DNA of 64,000 nt from Alkalilimnicola sp. S0819 (GTDB taxonomy: Bacteria > Pseudomonadota > Gammaproteobacteria > Nitrococcales > WHIW01). Where the stretch lies: the NCBI RefSeq assembly GCF_009295635.1, contig NZ_WHIW01000013.1, forward strand, positions 1 to 64,000. Reading direction: 5' to 3'. Position numbers and translations under genes: made by a program. The notes beneath the pieces were generated by a model. It saw only the letters and a program-made list of their open reading frames with translations. It was not told where the DNA came from and did not search any database. Below, piece after piece: positions 25,638 through 33,721 of the stretch. Each line of letters begins with the position of its first letter. Position 1 is the stretch's first letter.

Positions 25638-26669
25638 ATGAGCAGCGAGCCAAGGGCGGTGCTGTTTCGTTCGGAGCGACGTTTCCAGGCCTTCCACGAC
25701 AGCCTGCGGGAGCGCGGTGTATCGGTGGATGTGCTGGACTTCACCGATCCCGCTTGGCAGGACTACGACTTTCGCCGCGCACACATACTGATTTACTTTC
25801 CGCATTTCGAGTACACATCCAATCATCCCCTGGCCCTGCACCGGGTCCAGGACGAGCTGATGTTCCTGCACCGGCGGCACCCGCATCTGCGCATGTTCCC
25901 TGACCCGCGGGTGACGCCCTATTACTCCGACAAGTACCGTCAGCTGCTCTTCCTGCGCGCCACGGGGCTGCCCCATCCGCGGACCCTCAGCCTGGACGGC
26001 GAGGCTGCGCTCGCTCGCGCCGAGCGGGAGCTGGGCTACCCCATGGTCATCAAGAACCGGTTCGGCGCTGGCGGCGATTACGTCTTCAAGGTCGATGAAC
26101 CGGGCGAGCTGCGCGAGCTCTATCGCCTGTCACGCCTGGACATGGTTCATGGCGGCGCCTGGCGGCGGGGTATCAAGGCGCTCGCCCGGCGCAGCTTTCA
26201 CTGGCACCTGTGGAAGAACCGGCGCCTGGCCTACCCCTTCCTGTCGCCGCCCCTGCTGGCCCAGCAGTTCATCAGCCACGAGAGTGACCTGAAGACCGTG
26301 GTGGGTGACGGCGAGGTGGTGGAGGCGCACTGGCGCCACCGGGCCGACCCGCGCATGTGGAAGATGAACATCGATGGCGGCGGCATCGGTGAATGGTCCC
26401 ATGTGCCGCCCGAGCCCTTGCGGATTTCCGAGCAACTGGCGCGGCAACTCGGTGCCCGCTGGCTGAATGTGGACATCATGCGCAGCGGCGGTGATTACCT
26501 GGTTTCCGAGTTCTCGCCGGTGTGGCATCACTATGCGTACCGGGAAAAGGCGAGCTTCGTTTACAAGGACGATTACAACATCCCCAGGCCGCTGCGCGAG
26601 GCGCTGGACCTGGAGCGCATGGTGGTGGCTTCCTTGCTGCGGCCTTCACCGCTGCGCCGGGCGGGCTGA
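25638..26669 (+). CDS. ATP-grasp family ligase of the EPS locus
   Basis: 343 residues. ATP-grasp features: MVIKNRFGAGGDYVF (136-150, nucleotide-binding Lys and glycine loop), LLAQQFISHESDLK (hinge and grasp strand) and NVDIMRSGGDYLVSEFSP, the metal-binding Asp/Glu block near residues 277-294. ATP-grasp enzymes of this type join a carboxylate to an amine through an acyl-phosphate. Translational neighbours are a D/L amino-acid racemase (2-base gap) and, 114 bases on, an adenylate-forming enzyme. Attachment of an amino acid to a sugar is a reasonable guess; the true substrates are unknown. Confidence 0.8.
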   Translation: MSSEPRAVLFRSERRFQAFHDSLRERGVSVDVLDFTDPAWQDYDFRRAHILIYFPHFEYTSNHPLALHRVQDELMFLHRRHPHLRMFPDPRVTPYYSDKYRQLLFLRATGLPHPRTLSLDGEAALARAERELGYPMVIKNRFGAGGDYVFKVDEPGELRELYRLSRLDMVHGGAWRRGIKALARRSFHWHLWKNRRLAYPFLSPPLLAQQFISHESDLKTVVGDGEVVEAHWRHRADPRMWKMNIDGGGIGEWSHVPPEPLRISEQLARQLGARWLNVDIMRSGGDYLVSEFSPVWHHYAYREKASFVYKDDYNIPRPLREALDLERMVVASLLRPSPLRRAG

Positions 26670-26783
26670 GCCGCGCCTTGCAAGCGCCCCCCGCCGGCCC
26701 AAGGGATTTGGTCAGTGACGCCTGAGGGTCTGCCCCGGCCGCTTGCGGATCACAGTAATGGCGACCGACGACAGAGGGCGAAT

Positions 26784-28160
26784 ATGGATATCGCCAGCAC
26801 GCTGGTGCGAGAAGCGTTCTTTCCGCTGTGGGCCTGGTGGGACGGTGACGGGGAGCTGCCGCGTCACCGTCACGCTTACGCGCAGCTCGACACCCAGGGC
26901 CCGGCCCAGGTCCGCGAGGCCCAGCTGCAGGGTTTGCGCAGCATGCTGCGTCATGCGCACAGCAACACGCCGTTCTATCGCGAACGTCTCGATCGCTGCG
27001 GCCTGGACCCGGAGCAGTTCAGCGGGCTTGCCGATCTGCGCCGTCTGCCCCTGCTTGGCAAGGCGGAAATACGTGACGCCGGGGATGCCTTGATCGCGCG
27101 CAACATTCCCGCCGCCGATCTACTGCCGGCCTCCACCGGCGGGTCCACCGGCCGGCCCCTGCGCTTCTATCGAGACCGTCAGGCGGTGCACCGGCGCAAG
27201 GCTCAAGAGTGGTACTTCGATCGTTGGATGGGGCACAGCCTGGGCGAAAAGGCCGCACTGTTCGTGGCGGCCTCGCACTACCAGGGCGCCGGGGGGCGGC
27301 TCAAGGGGCGTTTGCGCAACGCCACCTGTGAGCGCCTGCTGCGCTTCGACCCGGCGCGCACCGATGAACCCTCCATGGAAGCCTTCGCCCGGGCCTATCG
27401 CCGCTTTCGGCCCGCGGTCATCAAGTGTTTTCCCAACGCCCTGTGGGTGTTCGCGGAATTCGTGCGCCGCCGCGGCATCCAGCTGCCCCCGGTACGGGCC
27501 ATTTCCTGTACAGGCGAGAATCTCTACCCCCATCAGCGCGAGCTGTTCCAGGAACTGTTCGGTGGCGAGGTGTTCGAGAAGTACGGCACCAAGGAGGCGG
27601 GCGTCATCGCCTGCGAATCCGCCGCCCATGACGGGCTGTATGTCTTCTCGCCTGGCGTGCTGGTGGAGGTGCTGCGCGAGGACGGCGAGCCGGCGGCGCC
27701 GGGCGAGATGGGCCGAGTGGTGATCACCGATCTGTTCAACCGGGGCATGCCGCTGTTGCGCTACGACATCGGCGATATGGCGGTGGCCGGCCCGCTGGAG
27801 CCGCCCGCCGGTGGCCCGCCGCTGCCGGTGCTGCAGCGATTGCTGGGACGGGACCGGGACATACTGCAGGACGAGGCCGGCCGCCCCCGGCCGGGGTATC
27901 TGTTTGTCGAGGTCATCAATCGGCTGAACCTGGGTGCCCAGTTTCAGATCATCCAGTCCGCGCCGGACCGGGTGCGCGTCAAGTACGTGCCGGACCGCGA
28001 TGAACCGCCGGAGCTCGCGCCGCTGGCGCAGGCGTATCGTGAGCTGCTGGGCCCGGGCGTTGCCCTGGAGTTTCAACGCGTCACGGCCTTGCCCCGGGAC
28101 CCCTCGGGCAAGTACCGCTACGTGGTGTCGGAAATCCCCCCCCGGCCGAGGGCGGCCTGA
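26784..28160 (+). CDS. CapK/PaaK-like adenylate-forming protein
   Basis: 458 residues of the phenylacetate-CoA-ligase/CapK branch of the ANL superfamily. PASTGGSTGRPL at 115-126 is the nucleotide-phosphate loop; KYGTKEAG is the later adenylate motif and RYDIGDMA the region before the hinge. CapK-like proteins are common in capsule and EPS clusters without a proved reaction; activation of an amino or organic acid is possible. The ATG at 26784 follows AGAGGG with a 5-base gap. The 114-base gap upstream may hold a promoter, but none is clear. The stop overlaps the next start (ATGA). Confidence 0.82.
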   Translation: MDIASTLVREAFFPLWAWWDGDGELPRHRHAYAQLDTQGPAQVREAQLQGLRSMLRHAHSNTPFYRERLDRCGLDPEQFSGLADLRRLPLLGKAEIRDAGDALIARNIPAADLLPASTGGSTGRPLRFYRDRQAVHRRKAQEWYFDRWMGHSLGEKAALFVAASHYQGAGGRLKGRLRNATCERLLRFDPARTDEPSMEAFARAYRRFRPAVIKCFPNALWVFAEFVRRRGIQLPPVRAISCTGENLYPHQRELFQELFGGEVFEKYGTKEAGVIACESAAHDGLYVFSPGVLVEVLREDGEPAAPGEMGRVVITDLFNRGMPLLRYDIGDMAVAGPLEPPAGGPPLPVLQRLLGRDRDILQDEAGRPRPGYLFVEVINRLNLGAQFQIIQSAPDRVRVKYVPDRDEPPELAPLAQAYRELLGPGVALEFQRVTALPRDPSGKYRYVVSEIPPRPRAA

Positions 28161-29593
28161 TGGGCGCGGCGACCTTGGTGAATCGGCTGCGTACGGCCGC
28201 CAGTCTGCTGAAATACCGCGCGGATCTCTGGCTGCCGGCCTACTGGCGCCAACAGCGTGCCTGGCGCGCCCAGTCCGCCACGTGCCGAGGCGTGGTGGAT
28301 GTCATGGTGCTGGTGGCCGACCACTTCGAGCCGGCGCGCAGCGAGGGGGAGCGCGGTGTGGAGCGGGTGCGGGAATGGTGCGAGCGCTACGCCGCCATCG
28401 TCAGCTCGCACCGCGACAGCGACGGCGTAGCGCCTCAGCACACCTGGTTCTATCGTTACGATTACCCCAACTTCGATTGCATACGCATCCTCAGCGAGTA
28501 CTGCTACCAAGGGCTGGGGGAGATCGAGTTTCACCTGCATCATGGCCACGACAGCTCCGAGGGCTTCCGGCAGCGCTTGCGGGAGGGCGTGGCATGGTTC
28601 GCGGGAGCCGGGGCCATGGTCTCCGCCGAGCCGGATCCGCGGCATTATTTCGCCTACGTGGCGGGTAACTGGGCGCTGGATAACGGTCGGCGCGACGCGC
28701 GGTACAGCGGCGTGAACAACGAGCTGGAGCTGTTGCGCGAGGCGGGCTGCTATGCCGATTTCACCTTTCCGGCCTTCGGCTGCACGGCGCAGCCCCACAT
28801 GGCCAACTGTCTCTATTACGCGCGGGACCATCCGGGGCCCAAGTCCTACGATCGGGGTCGTCCGCTGCGGGTGGGCGGGGAGCGTTGGGGGGATCTGCTG
28901 ATCTTCCTGGGGCCGTTGTACATCGACTGGCGTGCGGGCCATATCGAGTACGCATCGCTGGAGGATTTCACGCCGTACCACGGGCGCCGCTGCGACTATT
29001 GGCTGGCGGCGGGCGTGCATGTGCTCGGGCAGCCCAATTGGCGCTTCATCAAGCTGCACACCCATGCCATGCAGAGCCGGGAGAGCTTCCTGGGCGATCA
29101 GCTGCACCGCTTGTGCGCCGATCTGGAACGGCGTTTCGGCCGGGACGGTTACCGCCTGCACTATGTGACGGCCCGCGAGGCCTACAACATCGCCAAGGCC
29201 GCGGAAGCGGGCGAGCAGGGCGACGCGGGCGGGTTTCGCGATTATCTGCTGCCGCCGCCGGCCAATCGGCGGGTGCATTGCAATGCCCCCTACCGGCTGC
29301 ATCGATACGGCGTGCGCGGGGTGGAGCTGGAAGTGCTGGCGCCGGTGCGGGACAGCCGGGTGTGGCTGAAGGACGGGCCGCTGGCCCGTGTCGAGGGCGG
29401 TCGGTTGCGGCGGCTGACGCTGAACCTGCGCCAGGGGCATGTGGAAGGCTTGCGGCTGGAGGGGGAAGGGGAGGTGGTGTTGACCTACCGGCATCCGGGC
29501 CGGCCGCGATTGGCCTCCGTCAGCGAGCGCCGCCGGCTGCCCTTGCGATTGAGTCGCCAACCGCCCCCGAGGGCCAGTTCCGGGTCACCGTAG
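28160..29593 (+). CDS. Deacetylase-like protein of the EPS locus, function unknown
   Basis: 477 residues, not confidently assigned. The first two thirds have features of a glycoside hydrolase/deacetylase barrel: VLVADHFEP early, then EIEFHLHHGHDSSEGF and later KLHTHAMQSRE, which supply acidic and histidine residues of the type used by polysaccharide deacetylases. The last 130 residues look beta-rich (VRGVELEVLAP through EVVLTYRHPG), like a C-terminal sugar-binding or jelly-roll part. There is no signal peptide. It is coupled to the CapK-like gene and ends the second plus-strand EPS operon. Confidence 0.6.
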   Translation: MGAATLVNRLRTAASLLKYRADLWLPAYWRQQRAWRAQSATCRGVVDVMVLVADHFEPARSEGERGVERVREWCERYAAIVSSHRDSDGVAPQHTWFYRYDYPNFDCIRILSEYCYQGLGEIEFHLHHGHDSSEGFRQRLREGVAWFAGAGAMVSAEPDPRHYFAYVAGNWALDNGRRDARYSGVNNELELLREAGCYADFTFPAFGCTAQPHMANCLYYARDHPGPKSYDRGRPLRVGGERWGDLLIFLGPLYIDWRAGHIEYASLEDFTPYHGRRCDYWLAAGVHVLGQPNWRFIKLHTHAMQSRESFLGDQLHRLCADLERRFGRDGYRLHYVTAREAYNIAKAAEAGEQGDAGGFRDYLLPPPANRRVHCNAPYRLHRYGVRGVELEVLAPVRDSRVWLKDGPLARVEGGRLRRLTLNLRQGHVEGLRLEGEGEVVLTYRHPGRPRLASVSERRRLPLRLSRQPPPRASSGSP

Positions 29594-29615
29594 AGGGGGA
29601 GTGTTCTGGAAGAAC

Positions 29616-29641
29616 GGTGCCGGGGCAGTTGCTCCGGCACC
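29616..29641. terminator. Candidate bidirectional terminator hairpin
   Basis: An 8-base inverted repeat (GGTGCCGG at 29616-29623, CCGGCACC at 29634-29641) lies between two convergent transcription units, 23 bases after the plus-strand stop and 25 before the minus-strand stop. There is no T tract, so termination would be weak or Rho-assisted. Confidence 0.45.
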
Positions 29642-29666
29642 GCAGGCCACTTGGCCGGGGAGGCGC

Positions 29667-30998
29667 TCAGTGGGCAGCGAGCCCCGCCGGCGCCACCGGC
29701 ACGTCCTTGGCGGGGTAACCGCAGTCCTTGGCGCTGAGCTCGTAGCCCGTGCCGTTGATGTCACTGCTCTGCAGCCCCGTGGCGCAGAAGGAGATATCAC
29801 GGCTGCCGTTACTCAGGCGAACACTGCCCTGGAAGCGGTCGTGGTTGAAGCGCAGCTTGCTGGAGGCGTATGCGTACAGGGCGTAGGTCCATTCCGGCCC
29901 GGTGGTCTCGGCGACATTGTTGTAGAACACCACATCGCTGCCGCTTTCCACCGAGATCGCACGCATCTGGCTGCGAATGCGGTTGTCGCGCACGATGGTG
30001 TTGCGCGGCACCCCGTAACCGCCACTTTCGCCGATGCGCAGGCCGATGGTGTAGTTGCCTTCGGATACATCGATGTCGTTGCGATAGACCATGGTGTTGT
30101 CCGAACCGTAACGGATTCGGATGCCGGCGGAGGCCTCGTTGCCGTTGCGCTGGTTATTCATGCGGATCTTGTTGTCGAGCACCCGGTTGTCGTCGGAGTT
30201 GCCGTCGATCAGGATCGCCCGGGTCTTGTAGGAGGCGGCCTCGATGGTGTTGTTGCGGATGATGTGACCACTGCCGCCCCACAGGCTGATGGCCTGGGCC
30301 TGGCCCACGTCGGCGGCGAGCTCGATGGTATTGTCGGAGATCTCCACCGGGCCGCGTCCGCTGAGGGCGATGGCGCGTCCGTAGCCGGCCGGCTGGCGGT
30401 CCATGCGCGCCAAGCGGATGGTGTTGCCGTGAATCTGCCCCTGCCAGCGCGCGTTCGGATCCAGTGAGATGCCATAGCCCGCGCTGGTGGTGCTGAGCTC
30501 GATAGTGTTGTAGGCGATGCGGTTGCCCCAGGAACGCTGGCTGTTGCCACCCAGGCGCATGCCCCAGGCGTAGGCGCCGCTTTGCGCGCCGCCGCGGCTG
30601 ATCAGGATGGTGTTGTCGTGGATGTTCAGCCCGCGGTGGTTGCCGGTGGCGACGATGGCGTGGGAGTCCTCGCCGCTGCGCGGCTCATGGCGACCCTGCT
30701 TGAGGGTGAGGTTCTTGATTTCCAGTGAACTGACCGGATAGTCCACGTACACGCCGTTGCCGGCGCCGCGGTCGGCGTAGGTCAGGGTATGGCCCTGGCC
30801 GTCGATGACGACATTGTCGGCCCTGATGGTGATGGCGCGGCCGGAACCGACGCTCAGGTCGCGGCTCAACACATACGTCTCGCCGGCCTGGTCGGCGATG
30901 TAGGGGAGTTGGTCGATTTCCACGGCGGCCAGCGCGGAGTGGGTGTAGAGGCTGCCGGCAGCCAGGCCGATCAGGCCGAGTCGGGTCAATGCACGCAT
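29667..30998 (-). CDS. Secreted right-handed parallel beta-helix repeat protein, copy 1
   Basis: 443 residues with a signal peptide of about 24 residues (YTHSALA). The mature protein is a run of about twelve parallel beta-helix coils: NVVIDGQGH, NLTLKQG, GLNIHDNTI, GNRIAYNTI, GQIHGNTI, VEISDNTI, IIRNNTI, RVLDNKI and others. Such proteins act as pectate-lyase-like lyases, epimerases or carbohydrate-binding scaffolds; no lyase active site was recognised. Two C-terminal cysteines (FCAT and DCGYP) may pair. Closely related to the protein encoded at 31939-33267. The ATG at 30998 is supported by AGGAAA upstream and the signal peptide. Confidence 0.85.
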   Translation of the reverse strand: MRALTRLGLIGLAAGSLYTHSALAAVEIDQLPYIADQAGETYVLSRDLSVGSGRAITIRADNVVIDGQGHTLTYADRGAGNGVYVDYPVSSLEIKNLTLKQGRHEPRSGEDSHAIVATGNHRGLNIHDNTILISRGGAQSGAYAWGMRLGGNSQRSWGNRIAYNTIELSTTSAGYGISLDPNARWQGQIHGNTIRLARMDRQPAGYGRAIALSGRGPVEISDNTIELAADVGQAQAISLWGGSGHIIRNNTIEAASYKTRAILIDGNSDDNRVLDNKIRMNNQRNGNEASAGIRIRYGSDNTMVYRNDIDVSEGNYTIGLRIGESGGYGVPRNTIVRDNRIRSQMRAISVESGSDVVFYNNVAETTGPEWTYALYAYASSKLRFNHDRFQGSVRLSNGSRDISFCATGLQSSDINGTGYELSAKDCGYPAKDVPVAPAGLAAH

Positions 30999-31087
30999 GA
31001 TGGGTTTTCCTGTCACTCGTTGTTTCCTGCTCGCCTCCTTGGGGGCGCGTACCGCGCCGCCCAAGCAGGCCCGATGGCGCGGGCTGT

Positions 31088-31618
31088 TTATTGCACCGTT
31101 ACCACGACTTCGTTGGAGTAGGCGCTGTCATTGCCGTCCATGTCGGTGGCCTTGACGGCGAAGTACCAGGACGCGGCGCTCAGGTTCTCCACGGTGTAGC
31201 TGCAGACACGCTGGTCGTCCGCGTTCTGCTGGCAGTCCACATCGTCGAAATCCAGCGCCAGGGTCTGATTGTAGGTGCTCGGCGAGAGGCCGTAGCTGAC
31301 CTTGTAGCCCACCAGATCGCGCAGCGGGCTGCCGTCGGTATTCTGCGTCGGCTGCACCCAGCGCAGTGCGGCCGAGGAGCTGCCGGTGCCGCCGGTCGCG
31401 CCACCACCGGTGTTCCCATTGGCGCTGCCGCCGGAACCACCCATGCCGCCGGTGCTGCCGCCGGTGTCGGTGCTCGAATCGGGCGCGGGCAGAGTGCTGC
31501 CGCCCGGGGCGGGCGAGGGCTTGCTGCTGCCGCCGCCGCCACTGTTACAGGCGACAATCAACGCACTGGAGAACACCAGCGCCAGGGAGCGAAGCATAAG
31601 GGTATTGGATCGAGTCAT
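31088..31618 (-). CDS. Lipoprotein with Gly/Ser linker and fibronectin-III-like domain, copy 1
   Basis: 176 residues. A lipoprotein signal ends at LIVAC with Cys24; the next residue is Asn, so outer-membrane sorting is expected. A flexible linker of Gly, Ser, Pro and Thr (about residues 25-85) leads to one FN3-like domain (LRWVQPTQNTDGSPL, VGYKVSYG, SYTVENLSAASWYFAV, DSAYSNEV). A Cys-x9-Cys pair (DCQQ to VCSY) is conserved in the copy at 33278. It precedes the beta-helix gene with an 89-base gap, suggesting a two-gene module that places an adhesive or polymer-binding domain at the surface (inference). Confidence 0.82.
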   Translation of the reverse strand: MTRSNTLMLRSLALVFSSALIVACNSGGGGSSKPSPAPGGSTLPAPDSSTDTGGSTGGMGGSGGSANGNTGGGATGGTGSSSAALRWVQPTQNTDGSPLRDLVGYKVSYGLSPSTYNQTLALDFDDVDCQQNADDQRVCSYTVENLSAASWYFAVKATDMDGNDSAYSNEVVVTVQ

Positions 31619-31938
31619 GGCTGCTTTCCTCGTCGTTGCGAGCGGTGCGCGGGTCGCGAGGACCCGCGGGGTCGGTTGACGGGTTGCAGCGCAGCGAATG
31701 ACGGTCTGTGCCGTCTGGTGCTGGCCACCCCCCCCGTTTCGGTGAACGCACTGTAGGAGGGGGGCGGGGCGAGGAATGAGAGGCCGTTCACGGCTTGGGG
31801 GGGGGTGGCTGGCAAAGGTGTGGATCTGTGAGGGGGGTCACGATTAAGTATCGTAAAAACAGTCGCTTAAGAGCGACCCTGTCGCCCTGGGGAGACAGGG
31901 CCCGGGTCGCGCCGCGGCGACCCGGGGGGGGGCTGGTT
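31619..31938 (-). other. Intergenic region between the two modules
   Basis: 320 bases. On the minus strand it contains the end of module copy 2 and the leader of copy 1. Seen here: three consecutive stem-loops at 31862-31926, a perfect 8-base stem (CGCGGGTC / GACCCGCG, 31648-31668) 30 bases upstream of the copy-1 lipoprotein start, and several runs of eight to ten G (31797-31807 and nearby). No coding sequence is evident, and no strong promoter boxes were found. Confidence 0.5.
31854..31926 (-). terminator. Terminator and stem-loop array after beta-helix copy 2
   Basis: On the minus strand, three stems follow the stop codon of the beta-helix gene: a 10-base stem (31901-31910 with 31917-31926), a 7-base stem (31877-31883 with 31894-31900) and a 6-base stem GTCGCT/AGCGAC (31862-31877). 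The last is followed by TGTTTTTAC. It shares the sequence of stem and T tail with the hairpin at 33902-33925 after galE, though the loops differ. Confidence 0.6.
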
Positions 31939-33267
31939 CTAGCCTTGACGCAGGTTCCGCGGCGCCTTGGGAGCGGTCGCGGCGGGATAGCCGCAATCGC
32001 CCTCGCTGAAGCGGTAGTCGTGGCTGCCCGAGCCTTCGCTGATATCACCCGCGGTGACATTGGTGGCGCAGAAGCTCACATCGCTGACCTCGCCCACCAG
32101 GTGCACGCTGCCTTGGAAACGGTCCTGGTTGAAGCTCAGACCGTGACTCGGGCCCGCCAGGTAGGCGGCGTAGCCACCGCTGCTCTCCATCAGATTGTCG
32201 TAGAAACGCACATCGGCCCCTTCCTCGACGGAGAGCGCGCGGCTGGCGCTGCGCAACTGGTTGCCGCGTACCACGGTGCCCGCGGGTATGCCCAGTCCGT
32301 CGCTGCCACCTATGCGCAAGGGGAAGGCCTCCCGAGCCTCGCGGGTATCGATGTCGTTCTCCAGCACCCAGGTGCGGTCGGAGCCGTAGCGGACCCGTAT
32401 GCCGGCGGAGGCACCGCCGGGCGCCACGCTGCGCATGACGATGCGGTTGCGGTACACGGTGTTGTCGTCGGAGTTTCCGTCCACCAGGATGGCGCGGGTG
32501 TGGGCGGAGTCGGCGATGATCTCGTTGTCTCGGATCATGTGGCCGGAAGCGCCCCAGAGGCTGATGCCCTGAACCTGCTCCAGGCTGTCGGCCAGTTCGA
32601 TGTGATTGCCGTGGATCTGAATGTGGCCGTCGCCGCTGATGGCGATGGCACGGCCGTAGCCGGCGGGCTCTCGACCCATGTCCGCGAGGCTGATGCGGTT
32701 GCCCTCGAGCTGTCCCTCCCAGCGCGCGCCGGGGTCAATGCTGATGCCGTAGCCGCCACTGCGGCCGCGCACGCTGATCGTGTTGTAGGCGATGAGGTTT
32801 CCCCAGGAGCGTTGCCGATTACCACTGAGGTTGATGCCGGCGCCGTAGGCACCGGCCTGGCTGCCGCTGTGATTGATACGCAGGGTGTTGTGATGGATGT
32901 TCAGGCGGCCGATGTCTCCACGCCCCCAGATCGCGAACACGTTCTCGCCGGCGGACGGGTCATGGCCGCCCTGGTCCAGAATGAGGTTCTTGAGCTCCAG
33001 ACCGTTGGTGCCGTCCTGGATCAGCACACCGTTGCCCGCGCCGGTGTCCGCGTAGCGGATGGCATGACCGGCGCCATCGATCACCACGTTGTCCGCCGCT
33101 ACGGTGATGGCCGCACCGGAGGCGGTGCTGAGATCCTTGGCGAGCACATAGGTCTCACCGGCCTGGTCGGCGGTGAAGGGCAGGGTGCTGATCTCGGTGC
33201 GCGCCATCAGCTGCTGCGAGCTCAGCGCGGCGAACAGGCCCAGGCTGATACGTAAAGTCTTTTTCAT
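31939..33267 (-). CDS. Secreted right-handed parallel beta-helix repeat protein, copy 2
   Basis: 442 residues, signal peptide of about 21 residues (QLMA). Same plan as the protein at 29667: DQAGETYVL at the mature N-terminus, then NVVIDGAGH, NRQRSWGNLIAYNTI, PAGYGRAIAISG, ISLWGASGHMIRDN, AILVDGNSDDN, AGIRVRYGSD and a C-terminus with FCAT and DCGYPAA. These blocks match copy 1 in order with high identity, so the two arose by duplication. It ends in PKAPRNLRQG, which resembles the first strand of an FN3 domain; copy 1 ends similarly (PVAPAGLAAH). It is ten bases after the lipoprotein gene in the same operon. Confidence 0.86.
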   Translation of the reverse strand: MKKTLRISLGLFAALSSQQLMARTEISTLPFTADQAGETYVLAKDLSTASGAAITVAADNVVIDGAGHAIRYADTGAGNGVLIQDGTNGLELKNLILDQGGHDPSAGENVFAIWGRGDIGRLNIHHNTLRINHSGSQAGAYGAGINLSGNRQRSWGNLIAYNTISVRGRSGGYGISIDPGARWEGQLEGNRISLADMGREPAGYGRAIAISGDGHIQIHGNHIELADSLEQVQGISLWGASGHMIRDNEIIADSAHTRAILVDGNSDDNTVYRNRIVMRSVAPGGASAGIRVRYGSDRTWVLENDIDTREAREAFPLRIGGSDGLGIPAGTVVRGNQLRSASRALSVEEGADVRFYDNLMESSGGYAAYLAGPSHGLSFNQDRFQGSVHLVGEVSDVSFCATNVTAGDISEGSGSHDYRFSEGDCGYPAATAPKAPRNLRQG

Positions 33268-33277
33268 GGCGATCTCC

Positions 33278-33721
33278 TTATTCCACGTTCACGGTCAACG
33301 GGGCGCTGTGGGCGCTCAGCCGGCCATTGCTGGCCACGGCCTGCACCGTGACGTACCAGGTGCCGCTGGCCAGCCCGCCCAGCCGGTAGCTGCAGCGCTT
33401 TACCGCGTCCTCGTCGATGGCGCAGTCCACCGCTTTCAGGTCAACGCTCTTGCTCTCGGAGTAACTGCCGGGGCTGGCGCCATGATTGAAGCGATAGGCC
33501 ACTGTGTCGCGCAGGGTGCTGCCGTCGGTGTTCTCGGTCGGGGCGTCCCATTGCAACAGGACGCCGGCATCGGCGGCGGTCGCCGCGGCGACCGCCGCAG
33601 CTACGGCGGGACTGCTGCCACCACCGCCCCCTCCGCCACCACCGCCCACGCAGGCACTGATGACGAGGGTGCTGGCGGTGACAAGGCAAGCCGTACGAAA
33701 CCGTTTGGGGAAGTGTTTCAT
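33278..33721 (-). CDS. Lipoprotein with poly-Gly linker and fibronectin-III-like domain, copy 2
   Basis: 147 residues. The lipobox ISAC puts the acylated cysteine at residue 24, exactly as in copy 1, followed by a run of ten glycines and an Ala-rich linker. The FN3-like domain (LLQWDAPTENTDGSTLRDTVAYRF, CSYRLGGLASGTWYVTVQAV) matches copy 1, including the Cys-x9-Cys pair. The linker is shorter and simpler than in copy 1. It opens module copy 2, whose beta-helix gene starts ten bases downstream. Confidence 0.82.
   Translation of the reverse strand: MKHFPKRFRTACLVTASTLVISACVGGGGGGGGGGSSPAVAAAVAAATAADAGVLLQWDAPTENTDGSTLRDTVAYRFNHGASPGSYSESKSVDLKAVDCAIDEDAVKRCSYRLGGLASGTWYVTVQAVASNGRLSAHSAPLTVNVE

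Noticed and set aside
29667-33721. CRISPR array or tandem DNA repeat as cause of the internal similarity
   Set aside because: Similarity is at protein level between two gene pairs; no short repeat-spacer pattern is present.
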